Assembly: GCA_965204295.1 (NCBI GenBank) | Contig: OZ241973.1 | Location: 3,038,001-3,102,000, forward strand | DNA from: JAWKWH01 sp965204295 | Lineage (GTDB): Bacteria; Pseudomonadota; Alphaproteobacteria; Rhizobiales; Rhizobiaceae | Length of the DNA stretch: 64,000 nt | Direction: 5' to 3' | Shown here: positions 43,429 to 53,087 of the stretch, in pieces | Numbering within the stretch: position 1 is the first letter of the stretch | How the letters are laid out: every line of letters begins with the position of its first letter | Position numbers and translations under genes: made by a program | The notes under the pieces: generated by a model | Told to the model about the DNA's origin: nothing | Databases searched by the model: none | What the model saw: only the letters and a program-made list of their open reading frames with translations

Positions 43429-45078
43429 TCACCGCCTCAGCCTCTTGTAGGTCACCCGTTTCGGATTGACGCTGTCAGGTCCCAGCCGGCGGATCTTGTC
43501 CGCCTCATACTCTTCAAAGTTCCCTTCGAACCATTCCACGTGGCTGTCGCCCTCGAAAGCGAGGATGTGGGTGGCGAGCCTGTCGAGGAACATGCGGTCG
43601 TGCGAAATGATCACGGCGCAGCCGGCGAAATTCTCCAGCGCATCCTCAAGCGCGCCAAGCGTCTCGGTGTCGAGATCGTTGGTCGGTTCGTCGAGCAGGA
43701 TGACATTGCCGCCCTCTTTCAGAAGCTTCGCCATATGTACGCGGTTGCGCTGACCGCCCGACAGCGTACCCACCTTTTGCTGCTGGTCGCCGCCCTTGAA
43801 GTTGAAGGAGGAGCAGTAGGCGCGCGAATTCACGTCATGCCTGCCCAGCTTGATGATGTCGCCGCCGCCGGAGATTTCCTCCCAGACGGTCTTGTCGCCA
43901 TTGAGCGCGTCGCGGCTCTGGTCGACATGGCCGAGTCTGACCGTTTCGCCGATACGGATTTTGCCGCTGTCCGGCCGCTCCTGCCCGGTGATCATGCGAA
44001 ACAGCGTCGTCTTGCCGGCGCCGTTGGCGCCGATCACGCCGACAATGCCGCCGGGCGGCAGCTTGAAATCGAGATCGTCGATCAGCAGTTTGTCGCCATA
44101 TCCCTTGCTCAGATTTTCCGCGTCGATGACATTCCGGCCGAGCCGTTCGCCCGCGGGAATGACGATCCGCGCGTCTCCCGGCCGGCGTTCGCCGGCGGCC
44201 TTGACCAGTTCGTCATAGGCGCTGATGCGCGCCTTCGACTTCGCCTGCCGGGCTCGGGGCGATGAGGCGATCCATTCTCTCTCCCGCGCCAGCGCCCTGC
44301 GGCGGGCGGCTTCCTCGCGGCCCTCCCGCGCCATGCGCCTGGCCTTCTTTTCCAGATAAACGGTATAGTTGCCTTCGTAGGGAACGCCGCGACCGCGATC
44401 GAGTTCGAGAATCCAACCGGTGACATTATCGAGAAAGTAGCGGTCGTGAGTGACCATCAGGACCGCGCCGGGATATTCGCGCAGGTGTCTTTCCAGCCAG
44501 GCGATGGTTTCGGCATCCAGATGATTGGTCGGTTCGTCGAGCAGCAGCAGGTCGGGTTGCGACAGCAAAAGCCCGCACAACGCCACACGGCGTTTTTCGC
44601 CGCCCGACAGCGTGCCGACTTCGGCGTCTCCCGGCGGACACCGCAAGGCCTCCATGGCCATTTCAACCTGGCTGTCGAGATCCCACAGGTTCCGCGCGTC
44701 GATGATGTCTTGTAGTCTGGTTCCCTCTTCCGCCGTCTCGTCGGAATAGTTCATCATCAATTCGTTGTAACGGTCGAGGATCGCCTGCTTTTCGGCCACG
44801 CCCTCCATGACGTTGCCGGCGACGTCTTTTGACTGATCGAGTTCCGGTTCCTGCGGCAGATATCCGCACGTCGCGCCGTCCGCGAGCCAGGCTTCGCCGG
44901 TGAATTCCTTGTCGAGACCGGCCATGATGCGAAGCACGGTGGACTTGCCGGCGCCGTTCGGACCCAGGATGCCGATCTTGGCGTCCGGGTAGAATGACAG
45001 GTGGATGTTCCGAAGAATCTTCCTCGAATCATAGGTCTTGTTGAGAACGGACATGTGATAGATGAACTGGCGTGCCAC
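43429..45078 (-). CDS. ettA: Energy-dependent translational throttle protein EttA (ABC-F)
   Basis: A 549-residue soluble ABC-F protein that binds the ribosomal E site and gates the first translation cycles according to ADP/ATP ratio. There are two ATPase domains: Walker A GPNGAGKST and GANGAGKTT, signatures LSGGEKRR and LSGGQRNR, Walker B LLLDEPTNHLD and ILLDEPTNDLD. The EttA-type arm and linker lie between them. The start is GTG 45078 (VARQFIYHMSVLNKTY) with GGGGAAG upstream, matching the rhizobial N-terminus; the longer upstream frame is not conserved. The restriction endonuclease follows directly. Confidence 0.93.
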   Translation of the reverse strand: MARQFIYHMSVLNKTYDSRKILRNIHLSFYPDAKIGILGPNGAGKSTVLRIMAGLDKEFTGEAWLADGATCGYLPQEPELDQSKDVAGNVMEGVAEKQAILDRYNELMMNYSDETAEEGTRLQDIIDARNLWDLDSQVEMAMEALRCPPGDAEVGTLSGGEKRRVALCGLLLSQPDLLLLDEPTNHLDAETIAWLERHLREYPGAVLMVTHDRYFLDNVTGWILELDRGRGVPYEGNYTVYLEKKARRMAREGREEAARRRALAREREWIASSPRARQAKSKARISAYDELVKAAGERRPGDARIVIPAGERLGRNVIDAENLSKGYGDKLLIDDLDFKLPPGGIVGVIGANGAGKTTLFRMITGQERPDSGKIRIGETVRLGHVDQSRDALNGDKTVWEEISGGGDIIKLGRHDVNSRAYCSSFNFKGGDQQQKVGTLSGGQRNRVHMAKLLKEGGNVILLDEPTNDLDTETLGALEDALENFAGCAVIISHDRMFLDRLATHILAFEGDSHVEWFEGNFEEYEADKIRRLGPDSVNPKRVTYKRLRR

Positions 45079-45260
45079 GCGCGCTTCCCCATGACAGGTT
45101 TGACGAGTTGGAAAATCCGGTGCCCGTTTAGGCGAAATGCCGACCGGGAGCAATCGGCTCCCGCGCTCCCTTGTCGGAACGCCGTGCGCCTGTCCGATCA
45201 TCGTCATATCGTCTTTGATCGGCGGTTCGAGAGCGGGCGGCCGTCTCACCGGCAAAACGA

Positions 45261-45286
45261 AAACGGGCCGCCGAAGCGGCCCGTTT
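45261..45286 (-). terminator. Intrinsic terminator of the YHS-domain gene
   Basis: An 11-bp perfect stem (AAACGGGCCGC with GCGGCCCGTTT) around a four-base loop lies 27 bases past the stop of the YHS gene, with T-rich sequence following on the minus strand. Confidence 0.85.
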
Positions 45287-45312
45287 GGCTTGCGCCGTTA
45301 TTCCGGGCTTTC

Positions 45313-45765
45313 TCAGCTTCCCAGCGAGCCCCAGTTCCCGTCGGCCTTCGTGATGTATCCGGGAATGTCCTTTTCCCAGATTTTCTGAACCTTCGGCGTT
45401 ATGTTCAGATAAAGCCGGCCGTCCACCACCTTGAACGCATTCGGGTCGATCGGCACTTTCACACCCTGAGAAACGCCGTAGGCGCAATATCCGCCATAGG
45501 CGGGAATATACTTTGCCGGCTCCGCTTTGAAGTTTTTCAGATTTTCGGCGTTGGAGAACCAGTAGATCGCGCCGTCATGGCTCGCGGCGTGAACGCCCGA
45601 ACCCTTCACCGGCATATTCTCGGTAAAGTAGGCGACGGGATCGTAACCCTGTATCGCGACGCCGTTTGAATTGAGATTGAGCGCGCCGGCGAATGCCTGG
45701 GTCGTCAGCATCGCGGACACGAATATCGCCGCGATCGCCGCGGCCGCGTTTCTAAGCATCCTCAT
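45313..45765 (-). CDS. YHS-domain periplasmic protein
   Basis: A 150-residue exported protein with a signal peptide (RNAAAAIAAIFVSAMLTTQA, cleavage before GALNL) and a YHS domain. Typical blocks are GVAIQGYDPVAYFTENMPVK, GAIYWFSNAENLKNFKAEPA and YIPAYGGYCAYGVSQG. YHS domains are often linked to metals, and this exported type is common in alphaproteobacteria with no proven function. GGAGAA lies about nine bases before the ATG at 45765. It is monocistronic, with its own terminator. Confidence 0.88.
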   Translation of the reverse strand: MRMLRNAAAAIAAIFVSAMLTTQAFAGALNLNSNGVAIQGYDPVAYFTENMPVKGSGVHAASHDGAIYWFSNAENLKNFKAEPAKYIPAYGGYCAYGVSQGVKVPIDPNAFKVVDGRLYLNITPKVQKIWEKDIPGYITKADGNWGSLGS

Positions 45766-46014
45766 CACGGCAGGTTCTCCTGTGCTGCATTGTGAACTTG
45801 AACATAAGATATATCGGCCGCGCGGGGATTTCGGTTCACACTTGGCAAACCGTTGCTGACAATGTTGTGACTTCGAGGTCATTCCAACCGCTGCCCTGGA
45901 TGCCGCTATATTCCGCGCCGAAAACCACGAGCCGCAAATCGATTTCGCCTGCTTGTCAATAACGGGGTTGAGGAAAATTCAGGCGGCCAAGCCGTCACGG
46001 GCGCGCCGTCGCCT

Positions 46015-46713
46015 TCATGCGTATTGGGTCAGGTAATCATGCGTCAGACGACCCTTGGCGCGGTTTTCCGGGGGCGGCGATGAGGGGCCGCAGCCCGTCC
46101 GGCGGCGCAAGCCGGTGTGCGCCGATATGCGCGCGAACGGCATTTCCGGTATCAGACGGTCGGCCCCCACAAGGCCGAGATACTCGTCGTAATTGTCGAA
46201 GCCGGACCGGCCGACATAATCGATGAAACTCTCCGCCGGAACGCCGCCATTGGCCAGAACGACCTCGTGGTTCTCAAGCTCCACATGCCACCAGATGAAT
46301 TTCGTCGGCATGTCCTCAAGCGGCGCGAAGCGGATTGGAGTTCCGTCCTCTACGCCAGCGCGCCAGCGTTGACCGGCATGTCGCCGAACAGCAGGGCGTG
46401 GTCGGCGGTCACGGTCAGCGGTCCGTTGGGCAGGTCCGGGCCGAGGGCGCCGGCCTCGATGCGCACGGGTTTGCGGCCGAGTTCGACGCCGCGCGGGTTG
46501 GCGACGGTCTGCCGCGCCACCCAGATCGCCGGCGTCGACCTGCCGTCATGGGTCACGACCCGGTCGCCGGGTTGCAGCGTTTCGATGGCCCGCTCGCCGT
46601 CCGGCGTCAGAATCGTCGTTCCGGTGGCGAAGCAGTTGAAGACCCGCGCCGAGGTTTCCATGAATCCCGTCGAGGCGCCGCCTCCCGTCAAAGGCGCGAG
46701 GTCAAACGCCTCC
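46015..46713 (-). pseudogene. Broken Hint-domain gene
   Basis: The minus strand encodes a Hint (Hedgehog/intein-like) domain: CFATGTTILTPDGERAIETL, then QPGDRVVTHDGR and TADHALLFGDMPVNAGALA, where a TAG ends the frame near 46349. The rest continues in another frame: IRFAPLEDMPTKFIWWHVEL and VPAESFIDYVGRSGFDNYDE to a stop at 46015. A TAA also precedes the remaining 5' part near 46713, so the N-terminal half of the gene is gone. Intact relatives are large secreted proteins of alphaproteobacteria with a C-terminal Hint domain. The catalytic cysteine (NCF) survives, but the gene is not functional. Confidence 0.82.
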
Positions 46714-46753
46714 TTTTAACCCGCTCCATGTTGAGGCAAGAGGAGAGAGACTC

Positions 46754-47689
46754 TTATTTTACAATAAGATCACGAATAGGGTGGAGTATTTCCTTAATTT
46801 CTACAAATATAGAATTATAAGTATCGATAATATTTTGTTCTACCTCATAAAATTCAGGACAATAGGCAAAAACTGTTTCATCAGATCCTATATCCTTACA
46901 GTTGTTCTGATTTAAAATAAGCTGTCTTTTCATATAGGCTGATTTTAAAAGCTTGGCTTTCTCTTCATACATAGCACAAACCTTTATAAAATAAGGAGAA
47001 GCAGGCTTTTCAAAATGTCTCTTGAGAGGAAGGTTTTTACAATTCCCCGCATGCTCTATTGCTAAATTAATATAACCCATAATATTATCTCTGTATTCAG
47101 GGTAAGTTTCTAAGTTACGATCTCCTTTATAACTGGGAGAGTTAAGCAACCTAACACGGTAGTCACCAGAAACCCCTTTATAAAACATGGCTAAATAAAC
47201 AATAGGTAACTTATAATAAGCTGTCATCTCTATGTTATCAGTTGCCTCCCACATAAAGTAATCAAGAGGAGGGTAGCTATTATAAGTCTTGATAATAGCC
47301 AGTGTGCTTGAATAGTAATGGGCGGCTAAATCCAAATTTCTATCAGCTATAACTGTTTTGAAATCCCCTCCTGAAAGATGGTATTCTGCTATCCAATAAT
47401 TAGCTACAATATTGCTGTATTGGTCAGCTAAACTATGTAAAATCAACATTCCCTTGGAAACATTGTCTTGATTGTTAGTCACCTCACCTTTTAATAAGAG
47501 ACAGAGAGCATAAACTAATGTCACACTCACATAAGGATCAGGATCATTGAGCTGTTCCATATAAGCTTTTTCTTCCGACTCAAAATTAGCACATCCAAAA
47601 CTACCAGATTTATATCTTGTCCCAAAACCAGGGCTCGTCGCAAAAACGAAAAAGGCGATCGCACTCAATAGCAACACGATTTTTCTCAT
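46754..47689 (-). CDS. Secreted protein of unknown function on AT-rich DNA
   Basis: A 311-residue product with a Sec signal peptide (MRKIVLLLSAIAFFVFATSP). The mature part is mostly helical and repeat-like (EKAYMEQLNDPDPYVSVTLV, LAAHYYSSTLAIIKTYNSYP, INLAIEHAGNCKNLP), recalling TPR/Sel1-like helical repeats, but I cannot assign a family. Codon use is strongly A/T-ended, unlike all neighbours, so the gene was acquired recently. It lies directly upstream of the truncated Hint gene. GGAAAG precedes the ATG at 47689. No mobility gene is adjacent. Confidence 0.72.
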   Translation of the reverse strand: MRKIVLLLSAIAFFVFATSPGFGTRYKSGSFGCANFESEEKAYMEQLNDPDPYVSVTLVYALCLLLKGEVTNNQDNVSKGMLILHSLADQYSNIVANYWIAEYHLSGGDFKTVIADRNLDLAAHYYSSTLAIIKTYNSYPPLDYFMWEATDNIEMTAYYKLPIVYLAMFYKGVSGDYRVRLLNSPSYKGDRNLETYPEYRDNIMGYINLAIEHAGNCKNLPLKRHFEKPASPYFIKVCAMYEEKAKLLKSAYMKRQLILNQNNCKDIGSDETVFAYCPEFYEVEQNIIDTYNSIFVEIKEILHPIRDLIVK

Positions 47690-47918
47690 AGCTCTTTCCA
47701 CATCCTCCAAAAAAACCGCTATGGCGACGCACCGCTCAACGCAATCATATAAACCCGACCCAAACCGTCAAGAGCTTTTGCACAAACGGACAGCGCGGCG
47801 GGCCGGACAGGGACTCAAAACACGAATGTGGCAGTTGCCGCGATGCGGATTGCGCCCATGAAGGTGTGGGCGCACCGGACGCATCGCCAATACTGGAAAA
47901 GCAGTTTTCCTTCCCGTG

Positions 47919-49538
47919 CTACCCCATCCTTGCCTTGACCGCCCGTTCCAGATCGGGCATGGCGGCGACGAGTTCCCTGCCGGCGCGCGATTGCGGGTCG
48001 GCGAGCACTTCGCCGGTTTTGCCGCGTTCCACGATCCTGCCTTCGTGCATGACCATGACATCGCCGGTAATGGCGCGCGCAACGTGCAGGTCGTGGGTGA
48101 TAAACAGATAAGCGACGCCGAGCCGGTCATTCAATTCGGCGAACAGATCGAGCACCCGGGCGCGGATCGATACGTCAAGCGCGGAGACAGGCTCGTCGCA
48201 AACGACGAGTCTGGGTCTCGTGATGATGGCGCGCGCGATCGAGATACGCTGGCGCTGGCCGCCCGAAAACTCGTGCGGATATTTGTCGAGATCGGAAGGC
48301 AGAAGCCCGACCTCGCCAAGCGCGGCGACCGCCATGTCACGGCGTTCGCGGCGACCGGGCCGCCTTTCGAGCAGGTGCAGCGGTTCGGTGACCAGGCGTT
48401 CGACCTTGTGACGCGGGTCGAAGGAGCCGTAGGGATCCTGAAACACCACCTGCATGTCGCGGCGATGCGGGCGCAGGCCGGCTTCATCCAGGGGGCCGAG
48501 CGATTGACCGTTGAACCTGATCTCGCCGCTTGTCGGCCGGTCGAGAGCGAGGATCATGCGCGCCAGGGTGGATTTGCCGCATCCGGAGCGGCCGACCAGC
48601 GCCATGGAATGACCGGGCGCCAATTCAAAACTGACATCATTCACGGCGCGAAACGGTTCCGGGGCGGAAAACAACGACGCGCGGCGTCCGCGGTAGTCTC
48701 TGATGACGGATTCAACGGCAAGCAGCGGTTCGCCGGCCTTTTCGCCGGCGGTCGCGGTCGACGCCCGGTCGGGGACGTGTGAGGACGCTTCCGCGAGCCG
48801 GCGCGTATGGGGGTGCTTTGGCTCTGACAGGGTTCCGGCGGTTTCGCCTTCCTCCATGACCTCGCCGTCGCACATGATCGTGACGCGATCCGCCATGCCG
48901 GCGACCACCGCGAGATCGTGACTGATCAGCAGCAATCCCATGCCGTTTTCGTCAACGAGGTCTTTCAGCAGTTCGAGGATCCGCGCCTGCGACACGACAT
49001 CCAGCGCGGTGGTCGGTTCATCCGCAACCAGAAGCCTGGGACGCAGCGCGCAGGCGATGGCGATCACAACGCGCTGGCGCTGGCCGCCGGACAGTTCATG
49101 CGGATAGCGGCTCAGCGGAAATTTTTCTTCCGGCAGGCCGACACGGGCCAGCATCCCGCGCGCCTGCATCTCGGCGTCGGCGCGATTGGCCGACATGTGC
49201 CACCGGATGCCCTCGGCGACCTGCTCGCCGATGGTTTTCACCGGGTTGAGCGCGGTCATCGGCTCCTGGAACACCATGCCGATATCGCCGCCGCGAAGCG
49301 CGCACATCCGCTCTTCCGTCGCCGACAGAATATCCTTGCCGCCGAAACGTATCCGGCCCGATACGCGCGCGCCATGCGGCAGCAACCGCATCAACGCCAA
49401 TGCGGTCATGGACTTGCCCGAACCGGATTCGCCGACCAGCCCCATGACCTGACCGGCTTCGATCGCGAGATCGACACCGCGCAATATCGGGGCGTCCCCG
49501 ATATCCAGGTCGAGTTTGTCGATCTCAAGCAGGCTCAA
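47919..49538 (-). CDS. Dipeptide-type ABC transporter, fused double ATP-binding protein
   Basis: A 539-residue protein carrying two complete ABC ATPase domains, equivalent to DppD and DppF joined. Walker A motifs are GESGSGKS (36-43) and GRSGCGKS (about 330); both have LSGGQRQRV/SGGQRQRI signatures and LLVADEPTTALD or LVVCDEPVSALD Walker B. The oligopeptide-binding extension (KHPHTRRL) is between the two. It powers import by the permeases encoded upstream, and its start overlaps the second permease gene by four bases. Confidence 0.92.
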   Translation of the reverse strand: MSLLEIDKLDLDIGDAPILRGVDLAIEAGQVMGLVGESGSGKSMTALALMRLLPHGARVSGRIRFGGKDILSATEERMCALRGGDIGMVFQEPMTALNPVKTIGEQVAEGIRWHMSANRADAEMQARGMLARVGLPEEKFPLSRYPHELSGGQRQRVVIAIACALRPRLLVADEPTTALDVVSQARILELLKDLVDENGMGLLLISHDLAVVAGMADRVTIMCDGEVMEEGETAGTLSEPKHPHTRRLAEASSHVPDRASTATAGEKAGEPLLAVESVIRDYRGRRASLFSAPEPFRAVNDVSFELAPGHSMALVGRSGCGKSTLARMILALDRPTSGEIRFNGQSLGPLDEAGLRPHRRDMQVVFQDPYGSFDPRHKVERLVTEPLHLLERRPGRRERRDMAVAALGEVGLLPSDLDKYPHEFSGGQRQRISIARAIITRPRLVVCDEPVSALDVSIRARVLDLFAELNDRLGVAYLFITHDLHVARAITGDVMVMHEGRIVERGKTGEVLADPQSRAGRELVAAMPDLERAVKARMG

Positions 49539-50407
49539 CGCTCGCGCCTCAGTTTGGGATCAAGCACATCGCGCAGCCCGTCGCCAAGCAGGTTGAGACC
49601 GAGCACCGTGGCGACAATGGCAAGACCGGGAAACAGCGCCATATGGGGCGCGACGACCATGCGGACCTGGGCGTCGAACAGCATACGGCCCCAGCTTGGC
49701 ATGGGCGGCTGCGCGCCCAATCCGACATAGGAAAGCCCGGCTTCGGCGATGATGCCGAGCGAAAACTGGATCGTCCCCTGAACCAGCAGCAGGCCGGCGA
49801 TGTTCGGCAGGATATGTTCGACCGTGATCCGCGCGGGGGTCTTGCCGCATGCGCGCGCGGCGAGAATGAACTCGCGCGGCCAGACCGACAGCGCCGCGCC
49901 GCGGGCGACGCGGGCAAAGACCGGTATGTTGAAGATGCCGATCGCGATGATCGCATTGACGGCGCCCGGTCCGAAAATGGCCGTGATCATCACGGCGGAA
50001 AGCAGGGCGGGAAAGGCGAAGACGACATCGTTGAAGCGCATCAGCGCCTCGTCGGTCCAGCCGCGACGGGCGGCGGCCCAACAGCCAAGCGGAACACCGA
50101 TTCCCATGCCGATTCCCACCGCGACGAGGGCGACGGCGATCGAATTGCGCGAGCCGACCATGATCATCGAGAGAATGTCGCGGCCGAAGTGGTCGGTTCC
50201 CAGCAGATGGGCCGCCGAAGGCGGTTTCAGACGCTCCGCCACCGGCAGGTCCGTGACCGCATAAGGCGTCCAGACAAACGAGATAAGCGCCGCCGCCGCG
50301 ACGATCATGGTAACGACCAACCCGACGACGAACGACCTGTTGGCGAGCGCCTTGCGGACAAAACGGCCAGGCGTTTCGTGTTCCGTAGCCGCCGGATGAT
50401 CGCTCAT
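49535..50407 (-). CDS. Dipeptide-type ABC transporter permease (DppC-like)
   Basis: A 290-residue inner-membrane permease with an N-terminal span (FVVGLVVTMIVAAAALISFV) and the BPD_transp_1 domain of five or six spans. The sequences LLGTDHFGRDILSMIMVGSR and the cytosolic EAA loop (REFILAARACGKTPARITVE) are typical of DppC/OppC. It forms a heterodimer with the DppB-like subunit encoded immediately upstream (four-base overlap) and couples to the fused ATPase downstream. Confidence 0.92.
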   Translation of the reverse strand: MSDHPAATEHETPGRFVRKALANRSFVVGLVVTMIVAAAALISFVWTPYAVTDLPVAERLKPPSAAHLLGTDHFGRDILSMIMVGSRNSIAVALVAVGIGMGIGVPLGCWAAARRGWTDEALMRFNDVVFAFPALLSAVMITAIFGPGAVNAIIAIGIFNIPVFARVARGAALSVWPREFILAARACGKTPARITVEHILPNIAGLLLVQGTIQFSLGIIAEAGLSYVGLGAQPPMPSWGRMLFDAQVRMVVAPHMALFPGLAIVATVLGLNLLGDGLRDVLDPKLRRER

Positions 50408-51351
50408 CGACGAATCCTCAGCCGCGGGTCCACGAGCGCGTAGGAGAGGTCGACGAGGAGATTGACGACGATAACCGTGGCGACAAGCAACATCACCACG
50501 CCTTCGACAACGATCAGATCACGCTGCGTGATTGCCTGAAACACCAGCCGGCCAAGACCGGGCAGGTAGAACACGTTCTCGATGATGATCGTTCCGGCAA
50601 TCAGGAACGCGAATTGCAGACCGAGGATGGTCAATACCGGGATCATGGCGTTGCGCAGCGCATGGCGCCAGAGCACCCGGCCGCGCGGAAGGCCCTTGGC
50701 GCGGGCGGTGCGGATGTAATCCTCGCCGAGCACTTCGATGAGCGCCGATCGCGTGACGCGGGCGAGGATAGCGGCCTGCGGCAGCGCCAGTGCGATCGCC
50801 GGCAGTATCAGCGCCTTCAATCCGGGCCACGGCCCGGCCGACCAGCCGGGGAATCCGCCGGCCGGAACCAGCCTCAAACCCACCGCGAACACGTAGACAA
50901 GCAGAAGTGCAAACCAGAAATTGGGGATGGCGACACCGATCTGGGCGGCCCCCATGGCCATGGTGTCCGGCGCGCGTCCGCGCCGGGCGGCTGCGAATAT
51001 GCCGACGGGAACAGCGACCGCCGTGGACAGGAACAGCGCCATGATCGCCAATGGAAGCGACACGACAATCCGCTCGCCGACAAGTTCGGTGACCGGAACC
51101 GAATAGGTGTAGGACCGGCCGAAATCGCCGGCAAGCATGCCGGTAACCCAACTTGCATAGCGGATCGGAACCGGCCGGTTCAGCCCCATCTGTTCGCGCA
51201 GCGCCGCCAGGGTTTCATCCGTTGCGTTGATGCCCAGCATGAGCTGGGCCGGATCGCCCGGCACAATCTCCAAAACCGCAAATACGACGACTGAGGCGAT
51301 GAACAGCGTCAACAGACCGACGCCAAGTCGTTTCAGTATATAGGCGCTCAT
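50404..51351 (-). CDS. Dipeptide-type ABC transporter permease (DppB-like)
   Basis: A 315-residue inner-membrane permease. The N-terminus YILKRLGVGLLTLFIASVVV and the GDPAQLMLGINATDETL loop are characteristic of DppB/OppB, as is the EAA loop EDYIRTARAKGLPRGRVLWR. It is separated from the substrate-binding protein gene by 64 bases that include a strong hairpin. Overlaps the next gene by four bases. Confidence 0.92.
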   Translation of the reverse strand: MSAYILKRLGVGLLTLFIASVVVFAVLEIVPGDPAQLMLGINATDETLAALREQMGLNRPVPIRYASWVTGMLAGDFGRSYTYSVPVTELVGERIVVSLPLAIMALFLSTAVAVPVGIFAAARRGRAPDTMAMGAAQIGVAIPNFWFALLLVYVFAVGLRLVPAGGFPGWSAGPWPGLKALILPAIALALPQAAILARVTRSALIEVLGEDYIRTARAKGLPRGRVLWRHALRNAMIPVLTILGLQFAFLIAGTIIIENVFYLPGLGRLVFQAITQRDLIVVEGVVMLLVATVIVVNLLVDLSYALVDPRLRIRR

Positions 51352-51383
51352 GCCGGAAACACGGGTGGCACTATACGGAAAAC

Positions 51384-51406
51384 CGGACCGGTCGAGTGCC
51401 GGTCCG
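51384..51406 (-). promoter_or_regulatory. Intercistronic hairpin between binding-protein and permease genes
   Basis: CGGACCGG (51384-51391) pairs with CCGGTCCG (51399-51406) around a seven-base loop, directly after the binding-protein stop. There is no good T-run. Such hairpins usually stabilise the upstream mRNA and reduce expression of the permeases relative to the binding protein. Confidence 0.6.
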
Positions 51407-51415
51407 TAAACCGAA

Positions 51416-52897
51416 TCAATCCGTCCACTTAACCCTGGTCAGGTCATTGGCTTGGATTGGGGAATTGCGCCATAATCCCTCGATTTTCGCGTCCCAAACA
51501 CCGATCTTCGGCAATTGGAACATGAAGCCGTTTACGGCGTCATCGGCGAGGATCGCCTGCGCCTTGCCGAACAGTTCCTTGCGCTTTGCCGGATCCGCCG
51601 TGACGTCCAGTTCGTCGATCACCGCATCGAAGTCCGGATTGTCGTACTGGAAGTAATAATCCTTGCGCGCGTAGATGCCGATATCGTTGGGTTCCGTGTG
51701 CGAGACGATAGTCAGGTCATAATCCTTGGTCTTGAACACCTGTTCCAGCCACTGCGCCCATTCCACCGGGATGATTTCCAGATCGATGCCGACCTCGCGC
51801 AGTTGCGCCGCGACCACCTGGCCGCCGTCGCGCGCATAACCGGGCGGCGGAAGCTTGATCGTCGCCTTGATGCCGTCTGCAAATCCGGCCTCGGCCAACA
51901 GCGCTTTTGCCTTCTCCGGATCGTATGGATAGGTTCCGGTCAGATCGACATAGGCTTCGTTGGCTGGGGAGAAGTGCGAACCGATCGGCGTGCCGTAACC
52001 CGATCCGTTACCCTGAATGATCGCGTCGCGATTCAACGCATGAGCAATCGCCTGGCGAACCTTGAGATTGTCAAAAGGCGGTTTCTTGTTGTTGGTCGAC
52101 AGGATCGTTTCGCCTTCGGTCGCGCCCAGTTCGACCGTGAAGCGCGAATCCGCCTGAATTTGCGGCAATGCGTCACCGGCGGGCATATTGGCGAAGGCGT
52201 GAACATCGCCGGAAAGCAGCGCCGGAACGGCGGCCGCAGCGTCCGGAATGATCCGGAACTCGGCCTTTTCGAGCGCGACCGGATCGCCCCAGTAGTCGGG
52301 ATTTTTCGTGATTGTGATCGACGAACCCTTGGCCCAGTTGTCGAATTTGAACGGTCCGGTTCCGACCGGATTGGCCTTGTTGTTATCGGCGGATTCAGGC
52401 GCGACGATCACCGCATCGCCCCAGCCCATATTGTAGAGGAACGAACCCTGTGGCTGTTTCAGGGTCACCGTGACCGTGGCGTCGTCAACCACCTCTACGC
52501 TGTCGATCTGCGCGAACAAGGGCTTTTGCGCATTCGTTGAATCTTCGGCGCGGGCGCGGTCGAGCGAAAACTTTACGTCGCCCGCATCAAAATCGGCGCC
52601 GTCGTGGAACTTCACGCCGGAATGAAGCCTGAACGTATAAACCCTGCCGTCGTCGGAGACGGTCCAGCTTTCAGCCAGCGCCGGCTGCACGGAACCGTCC
52701 TCGGCGATCCGGGTCAGTCCCTCGAATACGTTGGCGTAGACCACCTCATCGATCGCGGCGGCCGCGCCGGCGGTCGGATCGAGATGCGGCGGCTCCAGCA
52801 CGACACCCATGACCAGATCGGTCCGGGCCGCCAGGGCGGACGTTGCGGTTGCGAGCGCAAATACCGAAGCGGCAAGAACGGAATTTATCGTTTTCAT
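51416..52897 (-). CDS. Substrate-binding protein, family 5 (dipeptide/oligopeptide/nickel type)
   Basis: A 493-residue periplasmic protein with signal peptide (MKTINSVLAASVFALATATS, cut after ALAA). Family blocks are PPHLDPTAGAAAAIDEVVYA, NVFEGLTRIAEDGSVQPALA and WTVSDDGRVYTFRLHSGVKF. It lacks a lipobox, so it is free in the periplasm. GGGAGAG precedes ATG 52897. It is the first gene of the four-gene importer operon. The ligand could be peptides, opines or other amino-acid derivatives; the M20 deacylase nearby hints at N-acylated amino acids, which is only inference. Confidence 0.92.
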   Translation of the reverse strand: MKTINSVLAASVFALATATSALAARTDLVMGVVLEPPHLDPTAGAAAAIDEVVYANVFEGLTRIAEDGSVQPALAESWTVSDDGRVYTFRLHSGVKFHDGADFDAGDVKFSLDRARAEDSTNAQKPLFAQIDSVEVVDDATVTVTLKQPQGSFLYNMGWGDAVIVAPESADNNKANPVGTGPFKFDNWAKGSSITITKNPDYWGDPVALEKAEFRIIPDAAAAVPALLSGDVHAFANMPAGDALPQIQADSRFTVELGATEGETILSTNNKKPPFDNLKVRQAIAHALNRDAIIQGNGSGYGTPIGSHFSPANEAYVDLTGTYPYDPEKAKALLAEAGFADGIKATIKLPPPGYARDGGQVVAAQLREVGIDLEIIPVEWAQWLEQVFKTKDYDLTIVSHTEPNDIGIYARKDYYFQYDNPDFDAVIDELDVTADPAKRKELFGKAQAILADDAVNGFMFQLPKIGVWDAKIEGLWRNSPIQANDLTRVKWTD

Positions 52898-53087
52898 GTA
52901 ACTCTCCCGAGGCAAATGGCGTCACCGGCGTTCGTCACCGGTCTCGACAGGGGAGTAAATCAGGATATGCGGCCAATGTCAGCACACGAGCAAAATTATT
53001 GTCGGTCTTTCAGGGACGCATTGCACACGGTATGGTCTCGCTTCGGCAATTCGCCGACCTGGCGGAACGAGGGTCGGAGATAAAGCC

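Noticed and set aside
41480..43500. tRNA-Gly as integration site of an island carrying the restriction-modification pair
   Set aside because: No integrase gene and no direct repeat of the tRNA 3' end were found downstream in the window.
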